In this document: positions 27,109-35,461 of the stretch, piece by piece
Layout: each line of letters opens with the position of its first letter
Numbering within the stretch: position 1 is the stretch's first letter
DNA from: Sinorhizobium shofinae
Lineage (GTDB): Bacteria > Pseudomonadota > Alphaproteobacteria > Rhizobiales > Rhizobiaceae
Assembly: GCA_001704765.1 (NCBI GenBank)
Contig: MBFK01000183.1
Location: forward strand, 52,905 to 116,904
Reading direction: 5' to 3'
DNA: 64,000 nt
Translations under genes and position numbers: made by a program
The notes under the pieces: generated by a model
The model's database searches: none
What the model was told of the DNA's origin: nothing
What the model saw: only the letters and a program-made list of their open reading frames with translations

Positions 27109-28359
27109 TTACATGCCGGCAATACCCACGACCAGCACGTCTCCAGGCAGCAATTCCGTCAAGGTGGATGCCTTTATGCTGGTGGGCGTGCCGCCGACCG
27201 GGTTGCGGCGAATCTCATAGGTATAGGAAATCTGGTTATCCTTGGCTTCGTCAGCTTCCACGGCGGCCATCAGGAGTATCTGTTCTTCGGCGGTGTGTTT
27301 CTGCGAGATCAGCTTCTTGATGGCGATTTCGCGCTCCTGAAGTTGCGTGAGAATATCCCTTTCCCTGTCGGCCCCGAGCTTCGCCAATTGCAGCTTCAGT
27401 TCGCTGAGTTCCTGCCGCGAGCGTGAAAGGGTCGCAAAGATTTCAAGGAGTTGCGCCTTCTCGGTCGAAGCGATGTTCTTGGCTCGGGAAAGTTCGCTCT
27501 CCGTGTTCAGCTCGCGCTTGCGAAGCGAAGTGATGCGCTCGAGGTCCTGCTCGCTGTTCGTGATGACCTCTTTCTGTTGCTGGACGAGCTCGTTCAAAAT
27601 CTCGATCCCAGCCTCGGACTGAGTGATCCCTTCCATAAGAATCTGGGCCTGGGACTTACTGGCGGCCAGGTCCGCCCTCAGGATCTTCTCTTCGAGCTCG
27701 ATGACACCCCCGAGCGGCACGCCCTTCACATATTCGCGTGCAATCTCAGGAACGTCGTTCAGATCGACCTTGTCACGGGACTTCAACTGCGCCGTCAACC
27801 TTGCGGCATAGACGGCTTCGTGGACCACTTCGGCAGTCGCCCCTTCGATCTCTCCGCGCAGCCGCGCCCGCGCGATAATGCGGTCGGATGCGTTGGCGGC
27901 GACGATCTGGGTGCCACCGGCGAGACCAATGCCCTGTTCGACCGTCAGGCCGTTGTAGAACGGGAACGAACCCGGGTTCTTGACCTCACCAAGAACGAAG
28001 ATCGGCCGGAAGGTCGAAATGTTGAGAGACAGTTTCGGATCGACCAGGATCTCGCGGCTGCGGTATTCGTTCCGAAGCTTCTCCAGAGCCTCCGGTAACG
28101 TCAGCCCGTCGACGCTTACCGCTCCGATAAGGGGAAACTGCGCTTCTCCGTCACTGGAGACCGTTGCGGTGACAGGAATCTCCGCGTCGTCGAGGAAATC
28201 GAAGGTCAGCACATCGCCCGTCGATAGCTTATACTCACCGGCATGAACGCCCGACGCGCCGCTCATCAGGAGAATCGCACAGAGCACAATCGCCAGCAGG
28301 TAGGTCGCAAAGGCCTCCCAGGGCACGCGCATTCCGGTTGCTGCTCGTGAAAGTTCCAT
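27109..28359 (-). CDS. ExoF/Wza-like polysaccharide export protein
   Basis: Periplasmic/outer-membrane export component. The 416 aa protein has an N-terminal signal/anchor (TYLLAIVLCAILLMSGASGVHA), then the Poly_export domain (GEYKLSTGDVLTFDFLDD) and a SLBB-like domain (FRPIFVLGEVKNPGSFPFYNGLTVEQGIGLAGG). A long alpha-helical stretch (about 200-370) and a C-terminal DVLVV motif follow. This layout with coiled coil is the ExoF form, not the shorter Wza lipoprotein; no lipobox Cys is seen at the cleavage site. ATG 28359 has GGAG nine bases ahead. It heads the minus-strand run exoF-like, priming transferase, PIG-L, DegT, and should work with the ExoP-like protein. Confidence 0.9.
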   Translation of the reverse strand: MELSRAATGMRVPWEAFATYLLAIVLCAILLMSGASGVHAGEYKLSTGDVLTFDFLDDAEIPVTATVSSDGEAQFPLIGAVSVDGLTLPEALEKLRNEYRSREILVDPKLSLNISTFRPIFVLGEVKNPGSFPFYNGLTVEQGIGLAGGTQIVAANASDRIIARARLRGEIEGATAEVVHEAVYAARLTAQLKSRDKVDLNDVPEIAREYVKGVPLGGVIELEEKILRADLAASKSQAQILMEGITQSEAGIEILNELVQQQKEVITNSEQDLERITSLRKRELNTESELSRAKNIASTEKAQLLEIFATLSRSRQELSELKLQLAKLGADRERDILTQLQEREIAIKKLISQKHTAEEQILLMAAVEADEAKDNQISYTYEIRRNPVGGTPTSIKASTLTELLPGDVLVVGIAGM

Positions 28360-28789
28360 CGTACAGCACTCCAAAAAGCATCAAATAATGAAAACGCTAT
28401 CAAAATATACGCGGCGACTATATTCTTCGAGATGCTGCCGCGTCAAAGGAATTTAACTATTTCCGCGTTCCGTCTCCGCGGATCGGATCCGATCCAGGAA
28501 AGAAATCGCCGACCCTTCAAAGTGTTACAGAAAGCTTTGCTCGTCCAGGTAGGGCACCATTGCAGGGGAATGCTGGAACTGACATGATCGAGAGTGTCCT
28601 CTCCGGAAAGGCCGTGGGCACATTCGCGCACTGGCTGTAGGCCGAGGGCAGTTTCTGGGGCTTTCCGCCGCTTAGGCCCTTTCAATCAAAATGACTGGCG
28701 AGAAAGCCGCACGTACAAAATGGCAGGGGCGGCGATCGAGTTCTGAACATGCATTTTAGAGATTCCTTCATAATCGTAGGAAGATTCCT
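28360..28789. promoter_or_regulatory. Divergent intergenic region between exoF-like and wzx-like genes
   Basis: This gap lies between the two divergent starts and should hold promoters for both runs. The part next to the exoF-like gene (about 28376-28425) is AT-rich. A GTAGGAAG ribosome site for the wzx-like GTG is at about 28777-28784. A possible 80-codon minus-strand frame at 28443-28685 shows no recognisable family or clear start signal, so I do not call it. No RNA gene or repeat was evident. Confidence 0.4.
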
Positions 28790-30142
28790 GTGGCGTTTCA
28801 GAATAAAATATCAAAGAAATTTAAACGGTTACGGCAATTTCTCGACCGCGAGCAGAGCTTGAAGGAACGCCTGCAAAACATTGGGCACCTGCTCTCGGGA
28901 AATGTGCTGAGTTCGATTGTCGGCCTCATCGGCTTTGCGCTGACCGCCCGGGCACTCGGCCCCTCGGGCTATGGCATCCTCGCGCTGTGTTTCTCCTACA
29001 CGCGGGCAATCGAAAGGCTCGTCAGCTTCCAGTCCTGGCAGCCGCTGATCAAATACGGGGCACAAACGCAGGAGCGAGAGGCGCAAGGAGCGACCAAATT
29101 GCGATCGCTGCTCAAGTTTGGCCTGCTGCTGGACATTTCCGCGGCACTCGCCGGGTGGCTAATCGCTGTCATGCTCGTACTGATGTTCGCACCGTGGCTC
29201 GGCATATCGGAGGAGATGTCGGGCCTCGTCATACTTTACTGCTCCGTTCTCCCGTTTCAGCTCTCCGGCATGCCGACGGCGGTGTTGCGGCTCTATGGCA
29301 GGTTCATGGCCCTCGCCTATGGCCAGATCGCATCAAGCCTCGTTCGTGTCTGTCTCTGCGCGATCGGAGCGCTCGCCGGCGGCGGCCTGTTCGAGTTCGC
29401 ACTGATCTGGATGGCCGCGCAGATCCTTGGCGCACTGGTCCTGATCGCACTCTCCGTCGTCGAACTGCGCCGGCAGGATATGCTAGCGGGACTGGTGACC
29501 GCGCCACTTCGTGGCATCACCGCCCTTTTTCCCGGCCTCTGGAGATTTTCGATCTCGACGAACCTGTCGCTGACAATCCGCTCAAGCGCGAATGAATTCG
29601 ATACGCTGCTCGTGGGCTATCTCGCCGACCCCACCTCCGCCGGGCTCTATCACATCGCTAAACGCGTCGGCCGGATTGCCCAGCAAGCGGGCGTCCAGGT
29701 CCAAGCCGTGCTCTATCCGGAGCTTGCCCGCGCCTGGGCCGCGCGGACAATCGGCGCATTCCACCGAGCCGTCGCGCAAATGCAGGGGCTTCTTCTCGGC
29801 TTCGGCCTGCTTTTGATCGGCGGCCTCTATCTCCTCATAGGTCCGCTGCTGAACTGGGCTGTTGGCCCCGAATTCCTAGCAGCCGGTCCGCTCGTCGTCG
29901 TCCAATCGATTGCCGTAACCATGACCTTGTGCGGTGCGGTGATCCGCTCGGCTCTTCTGGCAATGGGTCGTGAAGATCAGGTCCTTCGCAGCGTGCTGAT
30001 CTCCACGATTGCCTTTCATGCCACCGCGCTTACGCTCATTCCGACGATCGGCGCCATGGGGGCGAATGTCGCCCACATCGTCATGGCCTCGATCTGGCTG
30101 TCGACAATGATGGTGAGTTACCGCCGCACCCCGGCACCGTAA
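28790..30142 (+). CDS. Wzx-type lipid-linked oligosaccharide flippase
   Basis: Flips the undecaprenyl-linked repeat unit across the inner membrane. The 450 aa have about twelve to fourteen hydrophobic segments. The first contains LSGNVLSSIVGLIGFALTARALGPSGYGILALC, and ARALGPSGYGI is the typical polysaccharide_synt signature. The middle FDTLLVGYLADPTSAGLYHIAKRV matches the MOP-family mid-region repeat. GTG 28790 is supported by AGGAAG six to seven bases upstream. Sharing the locus with Wzy-like, ExoP-like and ExoF-like proteins makes this a Wzx/Wzy-dependent pathway and not an ABC-exported one. Confidence 0.88.
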   Translation: MAFQNKISKKFKRLRQFLDREQSLKERLQNIGHLLSGNVLSSIVGLIGFALTARALGPSGYGILALCFSYTRAIERLVSFQSWQPLIKYGAQTQEREAQGATKLRSLLKFGLLLDISAALAGWLIAVMLVLMFAPWLGISEEMSGLVILYCSVLPFQLSGMPTAVLRLYGRFMALAYGQIASSLVRVCLCAIGALAGGGLFEFALIWMAAQILGALVLIALSVVELRRQDMLAGLVTAPLRGITALFPGLWRFSISTNLSLTIRSSANEFDTLLVGYLADPTSAGLYHIAKRVGRIAQQAGVQVQAVLYPELARAWAARTIGAFHRAVAQMQGLLLGFGLLLIGGLYLLIGPLLNWAVGPEFLAAGPLVVVQSIAVTMTLCGAVIRSALLAMGREDQVLRSVLISTIAFHATALTLIPTIGAMGANVAHIVMASIWLSTMMVSYRRTPAP

Positions 30143-30390
30143 CGGGAACGCGGCGGCTGCCGCCGTCTATTGCGTATAGTGGCTGGCGGTCCGATCCTTG
30201 GGCAGCCACCGCATGAACTGCCGAAGTTGCTCCAGCCATTGTCCCCGTTGAGCGCATTGAGCGTCGCCGGGCTACCCCCGGTGCTGAGCTTGCGATAACC
30301 CTCTGCTCCGGGAAAGGCCGGTTGAGGCAATTCTTGCGCCGCGCCGAAGCCGGCGGGCGTAACGGAAACATATTGAACCGCGAAATCAAG
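30118..30390 (-). pseudogene. Remnant of a secreted pectate-lyase-like gene (N-terminal part)
   Basis: Reading the minus strand, a frame begins after a TGATAA at about 30415 and runs through VSVTPAGFGAAQELPQPAF and then PGAEGYRKLSTGG. The piece PAFPGAEGY...GG matches the start of the mature pectate-lyase-like protein encoded at 32897-34357 (RAFPSAEGFGAGSLGG) in spacing and sense. After that the similarity fades and the frame ends at 30118. No start codon with a ribosome site or full domain is present. I read it as a decayed or truncated paralogue. Confidence is low because only about 15 residues align. Confidence 0.35.
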
Positions 30391-30706
30391 CGGAGTATCT
30401 TGCCACCTGCGGCTTTATCATGTCTTCGAAAAGAAATTGTTCATTTCAAATATTGCTAGGCTTAACACTTAAACCGAGGTCGTTTTCTCTGGAATCTTAT
30501 CGTAGATTTCCGCAGCTTCGCTACAGAACATAGTCAACCGACGCGTTTACAGGGCCGGACGGGGATACCGACGCATCATTCGATTTGTAATTGCATGTTC
30601 AAAGCCACAATTTGACGCGGGACTTGTTCGCCCTGAATAGAAGTCCTGATGGACGCCGAAGCCAACGAACTGATTTCAAGCGCAGCCTGAAGAAGGAAAT
30701 ACTTGC
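30143..30706. other. Long intergenic region after wzx-like gene
   Basis: The first part (to about 30390) holds the lyase-like remnant described separately. The second part, 30400-30706, is AT-richer and contains no gene I can support; it presumably includes the promoter of the GT4 gene that starts with GTG at 30707 (AAGAAGGAA ribosome site at about 30690-30698). No terminator with a clear U-tract was seen after the wzx-like stop. Confidence 0.35.
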
Positions 30707-31930
30707 GTGAGTCTCAGGAAGATCGTTATCGCGTTTCCTTTCGTCGGAGACGACTTAGGCGGAAGCCACATTTCGGCGACCGGTTTGATTGCCGGCCTCG
30801 ACAGAGAGAGATTTGAGCCCATCGTGGTCCTCCATAAAGGCGGGCTGGTGCTGGAGGACTACTTTAAGGCGCGTGGGCTTCCGCTGATTCTGGCTCCGGA
30901 AGTTGACTTTATCTCTCGCGGTGAACGCTACGCTGGGGTGGGTCGCATGGCCGCGGGACTGCGCTTCCTGCGATCGACGGCAAAACTTGCGCGGTTCCTG
31001 CGCGATCACAAGGTCGATCTCGTGCACACCAACGATGGCCAGATGCATGCGACCTGGGCGCTGGCCGCGCGACTGTCCGGCGCGAAGCTGCTGTGGCATC
31101 ATCGAGGCGATCCGAAAGCCTGGGGCGTCAACGTGATCGCACCCTTGCTGGCCAATCACATCGTCACAGTGTCGAAATTCGTCGAGCCGGCCAAACCGAT
31201 TGCCCCGGTCAGGCACAAGACCACCGTCCTGCACAGCCCCTTCGATCACCCTCCCGTGTTGCCCGATCGCGATGCCTGTCGACGGCAATTCGTCGACGAG
31301 CTGCAGCTCCGTCCCGACACGCGCTTCATCGGCTATGTCGGCACCCTGGTCGAGCGCAAGAGACCCGTCAGATTCGTCGAAGCCGTGCATGCCTTCCTCC
31401 AGCGCCATCCCGATTTTCCGATCGCCGGCCTGATCTTCGGGAGGTCCGTAACAAAAATGCCGCCGCTTGAAGGCGTCATCGACAAGCGCGCGAATGAGCT
31501 CGGCATCTCCGACAGGATCCACCTCATGGGCTTTCGCTCCCCCGTCGCCCCCTGCATGGGCGCGTTGGACGCTCTGCTCGTCACCGCCGTTAACGAGCCC
31601 TTCGGACGCACGCTCATCGAGGCCATGCTTCTGGAAACGCCTGTGATCGCCACCAACCATGGCGGCAACCCGGAGGCAATCGACGACGGGGCGACGGGCT
31701 ACCTTGTAGAAGCGGACCGACCGGAAGCATACGTAGCACCGCTTGAGAGGTTGTTGTTCGATCGAAACGAATGGGAGCGGATCAGCAGGACCGCGCGGCA
31801 GAACGCCCTCGTGAAATACGGCAGCAGGGCGCATATCGACGGCATCAGCCGACTTTACGAGAAACTCCTGGGCAGAGAGACAATGCACCATGATTGCCTC
31901 GGTCAAAGGGCTCTGCCCGGCAATCGATGA
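30707..31930 (+). CDS. Glycosyltransferase family 4
   Basis: A 407 aa GT-B enzyme for the repeat unit. The N-terminus KIVIAFPFVGDDLGGSHISA has the GG acceptor loop, and HTNDGQMHATWALAARLSGA and LLWHHRGDPKAWG are the usual N-domain strands. The donor domain shows FIGYVGTLVERKRPVRFVEA, LIFGRSVTK, EPFGRTLIEAMLLETPVIATN (EX7E) and GGNPEAIDDGATGYLV. The start is a GTG preceded by AAGGAAAT. It is followed after 12 bases by a sulfotransferase gene, so the sugar it adds may be the one that is sulfated. A remnant like its GGNPE region occurs at 32783-32842. Confidence 0.88.
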   Translation: MSLRKIVIAFPFVGDDLGGSHISATGLIAGLDRERFEPIVVLHKGGLVLEDYFKARGLPLILAPEVDFISRGERYAGVGRMAAGLRFLRSTAKLARFLRDHKVDLVHTNDGQMHATWALAARLSGAKLLWHHRGDPKAWGVNVIAPLLANHIVTVSKFVEPAKPIAPVRHKTTVLHSPFDHPPVLPDRDACRRQFVDELQLRPDTRFIGYVGTLVERKRPVRFVEAVHAFLQRHPDFPIAGLIFGRSVTKMPPLEGVIDKRANELGISDRIHLMGFRSPVAPCMGALDALLVTAVNEPFGRTLIEAMLLETPVIATNHGGNPEAIDDGATGYLVEADRPEAYVAPLERLLFDRNEWERISRTARQNALVKYGSRAHIDGISRLYEKLLGRETMHHDCLGQRALPGNR

Positions 31931-31942
31931 AAGGGGCCGAAG

Positions 31943-32782
31943 ATGGAAATGCGGGACATCGACTTCCTGATCATTGGCGCGACGAAAAGCGCGACGACCT
32001 GGCTTCAGCAATCGCTGCAGCAAGATCCCGGCATATTCATGCCGGATCCGGAGTTGCACTACTTCAGCCGCTATTACGATCGCGGCGATGCATGGTACCT
32101 TTCCAACTTCGCAGGGCAGGAGCACAGTCGGCTCCGCGGCGAAAAATCCAATACCTACATGGACGTGCCGGAAGCGGCCGCGCGAATAAAGGAGAAACTG
32201 CCGCACGCCCTGCTCATCGCACAGCTTCGCAACCCAGTGGACCGGGCCTATTCGGACTACTGCATGCTTTATCGCCGGGCGGAGGTCGGGCGTGACATCG
32301 CCCAATATCTTGATCCGCGGCAAGGCGCAGGCGGGCGCTTCCTGAACGGCGGCCTCTATTTCCAGCAGTTGCAGGGGTATCTCGATGGTTTCCCGGCGGA
32401 ACAGCTTCTGGTGCTGCTCTACGAGGACCTGAAGGCCGATGCCCACGCACAGCTCGGACGCGCGCGGAGCTTCCTGAAGCTTGAGGATAATTTGTCGCCG
32501 AAACCGCTCGCAAAGAAGGTGAAGGACAAATCCGAACCGGTCATCGGTCCAACCCTGCGTCGTCTGTTGCACCCCTTGAAACCGATCGTCGCTCCTTTCA
32601 GGCAAAATACAGGCTTCAGGAAATTGCGCTCGCTGATCGCCGGCGAACTTCAATACGTGCCGCTCAGCCGTGACCTGCGCGAGCGCATCACAGATTATTA
32701 CGCCCCCGAAACGGAAAAGCTCGGTGCTCTTGTCGGCAGGGACCTGACCGGCTGGTTAAGGAACCAGGGCCCTGAGAAATGA
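31943..32782 (+). CDS. Sulfotransferase (heparan N-sulfotransferase/Sulfotransfer_1-like), second of three
   Basis: PAPS-dependent sulfotransferase, 279 aa. The phosphosulfate loop is DFLIIGATKSATTWLQQSL near residues 7-25, with Lys and the Thr-Thr pair conserved. Next is FMPDPELHYFSRYYD, as in heparan sulfate N-sulfotransferase-like proteins (the KE/PE-x-HYF element). The 3'-phosphate motif is LIAQLRNPVDRAYSDYCML. It differs clearly in motif layout from the two other sulfotransferases of the locus, so distinct acceptor sites are likely. It probably shares a transcript with the GT4 gene upstream. The DNA directly after its stop holds a glycosyltransferase fragment. Confidence 0.88.
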   Translation: MEMRDIDFLIIGATKSATTWLQQSLQQDPGIFMPDPELHYFSRYYDRGDAWYLSNFAGQEHSRLRGEKSNTYMDVPEAAARIKEKLPHALLIAQLRNPVDRAYSDYCMLYRRAEVGRDIAQYLDPRQGAGGRFLNGGLYFQQLQGYLDGFPAEQLLVLLYEDLKADAHAQLGRARSFLKLEDNLSPKPLAKKVKDKSEPVIGPTLRRLLHPLKPIVAPFRQNTGFRKLRSLIAGELQYVPLSRDLRERITDYYAPETEKLGALVGRDLTGWLRNQGPEK

Positions 32783-32842
32783 GTCATTGCGGCCAACCCA
32801 GGTGGAAATCCGGAAGTGGTTGATGATGGCAAGACCGGAGCG
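32783..32842 (+). pseudogene. Short remnant of a GT4 glycosyltransferase gene
   Basis: Immediately after the sulfotransferase TGA, the same frame reads VIAANPGGNPEVVDDGKTG. This matches the donor-site strand and loop of GT4 enzymes and in particular VIATNHGGNPEAIDDGATG of the GT4 protein encoded at 30707-31930, with 14 of 19 positions identical. The homology begins at the stop codon and ends at about 32842, after which the frame (ASRARNRNG...) is unrelated. At DNA level it differs from the intact gene at many third positions, so it derives from a different glycosyltransferase gene and not a recent copy. It marks a deletion or insertion junction. Confidence 0.6.
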
Positions 32843-32896
32843 TCACGTGCACGCAATCGAAACGGTCTAAAAAGCCCTCATCGGTATCGATGCAAC

Positions 32897-34357
32897 TCAT
32901 TCCTGATCAGCAGCTATCCCGGTATCTCCGGCCATGAAATGGAGAAACTCTTCGAGATTTGTCCATCCATCGCTATCCATATCTTGCTGGCCATCGTCCG
33001 CGTTCGTCGGGTCTATGCCGTTCTTGACCTCCCAATCATCTGAAATGCCGTCCATATCGCCATCCTGGTACGGCACCCCGCCAGCAAGCTCCGGCCACCC
33101 ACCGACGTCCTGCGGATCTGTCTTGAGCAGTTTCCCGCTGCGATCCTTGACTTTCTTGATAATGCGCTTGTCGACCGCATCGCGTTCAGGCTTCGTCGCG
33201 CCGGCACCGGCCAGGACGACTTCGTAGGCACGCATGGGCGCGGAGGTGCGGATGGGGGGCGCACCAAATGGAGCCGCGGAAACAAAATGTCTCTGCTCCC
33301 CGGCTATAACCAAGCGGTCATCTTGGCCGGCTTCAGTACGGTAGGGTTCGTCGTAGTTGTCCTTCACATAAATCGAGTGCCCAAGCCCGCTTTCCTCGAA
33401 AAGATGCACCATGTGATCGTCATGCAAGTTCTCTCCCGCAATCTTGTAGTTGCCGACAACATTCGCTTGGATGCGCGCCCATTCATCGCCAAAACTTACG
33501 ACATACTCCCACTCTGGCGAGTAAAAGACATTGTTCACGACATCCGCAACGGCGCCGGGATGCTTCATTTTGATCTGTGGATTTCTGAACTTGCCAAAAG
33601 CAAAGAGGGAGTGATGCACAGAGACGTTGCCACCCTTGGTGAACAACATGTTGCGCGCGCGGTTCTTTTTCCCTGGCCCACCTCGCAAGAGCGGCTCGCT
33701 GGTAATTCCCCACTGCCAAGTGAAATTGCTTGCATCTTCTGAATCGATCGTTTCGTCGGATCCCCAACTGGCCGAGATATGATCAAGCATAATATTTTTC
33801 GCCGCCTCGGAGTACAAACCAAGGGCCCCGGAACAACAAGAAAAGATTGCATGCGGACCAGGGCGAAGACGAAGGTGTCTTATGACGACATCGTTGGTCC
33901 AGATTTCAATTGAAGGACGGATTTGTGTCTCACCGTTCCGGATAGCAATTCCGCCGCCCGGCGCCGTCTCCCCGGCAATGGTCAAGAACGGATTTCGAAC
34001 GACCAGCGATCCCGTGCGAAGAACAATGGTACCGCCCGTCCGGAAGATACAAACACGCGGTCCAGACGCTTCGATGCAGTCACGCAAGGAACCTGGGCCT
34101 GCCTCATTCGTGTTGACGACATAGATCACCTTTCCGCCTCGGCCTCCAAGAGAACCGGCGCCGAAACCTTCGGCCGAGGGAAATGCGCGTTGTCGACCGT
34201 CTGGAAGCTTCGGTGAAGGAAGCTCATCGGGTGCGGTCGCAGACTGGGCAATAGCCTGCCGCGGATGGCCGATCCATGATCCGCAGAGCAGCGCCGCCAA
34301 CATCAGGCAGCGGGCGACCGTGAAACGAAATGCGCTTACATCACGCGACTGGTTCAT
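32897..34357 (-). CDS. Secreted pectate-lyase-like parallel beta-helix protein with Ca-binding tail
   Basis: A 486 aa exported protein. The signal peptide is FRFTVARCLMLAALLCGSW...AIAQS. The mature part opens with RAFPSAEGFGAGSLGGRGGKV and EAGPGSLRDCIEASGPR, the entry motif of pectate lyase (PL1-like) proteins. SNNI-type turns then follow: IMLDHISASWGSDETID and VSVHHSLFAFGKFRNPQIK, which correspond to the WDH and vRNP catalytic/Ca regions. The C-terminal 45 residues (DGDMDGISDDWEVKNGIDP, DMDSDGWTNLEEFLH) carry two DxDxDG Ca loops, as in thrombospondin-3/dockerin-like tails. ATG 34357 has GGAGG ten bases ahead. It may trim the polysaccharide made here or attack plant pectin. Confidence 0.85.
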   Translation of the reverse strand: MNQSRDVSAFRFTVARCLMLAALLCGSWIGHPRQAIAQSATAPDELPSPKLPDGRQRAFPSAEGFGAGSLGGRGGKVIYVVNTNEAGPGSLRDCIEASGPRVCIFRTGGTIVLRTGSLVVRNPFLTIAGETAPGGGIAIRNGETQIRPSIEIWTNDVVIRHLRLRPGPHAIFSCCSGALGLYSEAAKNIMLDHISASWGSDETIDSEDASNFTWQWGITSEPLLRGGPGKKNRARNMLFTKGGNVSVHHSLFAFGKFRNPQIKMKHPGAVADVVNNVFYSPEWEYVVSFGDEWARIQANVVGNYKIAGENLHDDHMVHLFEESGLGHSIYVKDNYDEPYRTEAGQDDRLVIAGEQRHFVSAAPFGAPPIRTSAPMRAYEVVLAGAGATKPERDAVDKRIIKKVKDRSGKLLKTDPQDVGGWPELAGGVPYQDGDMDGISDDWEVKNGIDPTNADDGQQDMDSDGWTNLEEFLHFMAGDTGIAADQE

Positions 34358-34499
34358 GTTTGTCATGCCTCCCGCCACTAAGTTGAAGCTCGGGTTCACC
34401 CTCTGCCGAATGTAATCACCAGTGGCCGGTTCTGGAATGCGCTGGATACTCGCAGGGCCACGACAAATGTTGCGGTTGTACCAATATGCCGATTTGAGC

Positions 34500-34515
34500 T
34501 TCGCGGATCCGCGAA
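34500..34515. repeat. 16-bp perfect palindrome centred on GGATCC
   Basis: TTCGCGGATCCGCGAA is its own reverse complement. It lies 20 bases after the stop of the third sulfotransferase gene (minus strand) and upstream of the lyase-like gene on the same strand. As RNA it would form a 6-bp stem with a GATC loop, but no U-tract follows, so an intrinsic terminator is not convincing; it could be an operator or an RNA-stabilising hairpin. Confidence 0.4.
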
Positions 34516-34534
34516 ATGGGCAGATGCCGACTGA

Positions 34535-35461
34535 TCAAAGATAGCCGTAGCGTCTGAGCATCCAGCCGCCCAGTCGCTGAAAGGAAAGCTGCTGACCGGC
34601 TGGCATCCGTGTTCGCCACGACTCGTCTTTGGTGAGTGCGATCGATGCATTCATACGCAATCGACTCCCTGCGACCTGGTGCCCCGGCTCTATCGCCTCC
34701 CCGTTTTGCAGAGATAAACCGATTTGACTTAAGTCGAGCTCAAGAAACGCCCCGATCTGCTGCATGGTTGCCGCCGGGTTGGACGCGAAATCCTCATATC
34801 TTACACGCATGACCTTTTGTGGGCCCAATTTCCGCGAAAGATATTCGACGGCAAGATTGACGATGCTCCATCGCAGAGCTGTTCTGAATACGGGCTTTGG
34901 CTTGATCGCCTTCTGCAAACCTGATTTTACGTCACGGTCATAGGCCTTCAGCAACGACCAGGCCACTCCGCGCCCATCGCGCACGACATGGATGACACGC
35001 ATGTCGACTCCCGGGATCTGCGCAAGCGCCATGGCTCTCCCCGGCAACTTCGAAGAATCGACAATGATTTGCTTGCCGGAACATGACAGCATTGCGTTGA
35101 ATAGACGCTTTGTGTGAAGTACATACGGCGCTAGTTGCTTTCCGATACCTACCCCGTAAGGTACTTTTAGGAACATCGGCAATCCTTCAAATTTTTCTTG
35201 AAGTGCGCAATACTCCGACACAAGGTTTGAATCCCAACCCTCGGACCATTCTTGGAAAACCTTACTCCAGAAGGCACAGTCGCGAATTGGATTGCCGCAT
35301 GCGCAATATTCATTGTGGCGCCAAACGTGTCGTGTAAGCGCTGTTATCTCCCCCGCCCCCAACACTCCGGCGTGCTGTCCTAACGCAATGTCGAGGATAG
35401 TCGTCCCGCTGCGTCCGTAACCTGCGATATAAGCAATGCGAACTGGTTGCGAGGGCATCAT
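34535..35461 (-). CDS. Sulfotransferase family protein (third of three)
   Basis: A 308 aa PAPS-dependent sulfotransferase. The phosphosulfate loop is IAYIAGYGRSGTTILDIALG at about residues 9-28 (GRSGTT). The 3'-phosphate motif is MRVIHVVRDGRGVAWSLLKAYDRD, with RDGRGVAWS matching the Sulfotransfer_3/carbohydrate sulfotransferase branch. Cys-rich EYCACGNPIRDCAFW follows the loop, a feature of this subfamily. KVMRVRYEDFASNPAATM is the usual later strand. GGAAGG lies five bases before the first of two adjacent ATGs. It is preceded by a gene-free stretch, so it likely has its own promoter. Confidence 0.85.
   Translation of the reverse strand: MMPSQPVRIAYIAGYGRSGTTILDIALGQHAGVLGAGEITALTRHVWRHNEYCACGNPIRDCAFWSKVFQEWSEGWDSNLVSEYCALQEKFEGLPMFLKVPYGVGIGKQLAPYVLHTKRLFNAMLSCSGKQIIVDSSKLPGRAMALAQIPGVDMRVIHVVRDGRGVAWSLLKAYDRDVKSGLQKAIKPKPVFRTALRWSIVNLAVEYLSRKLGPQKVMRVRYEDFASNPAATMQQIGAFLELDLSQIGLSLQNGEAIEPGHQVAGSRLRMNASIALTKDESWRTRMPAGQQLSFQRLGGWMLRRYGYL

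Noticed and set aside
28443..28685. Small minus-strand frame between exoF-like and wzx-like genes
   Set aside because: No family resemblance or start signal, and the translation looks random.
30755..32653. 632-codon minus-strand frame across the GT4 and sulfotransferase genes
   Set aside because: It spans two well-supported plus-strand genes and shows no signal, domain or ribosome site.
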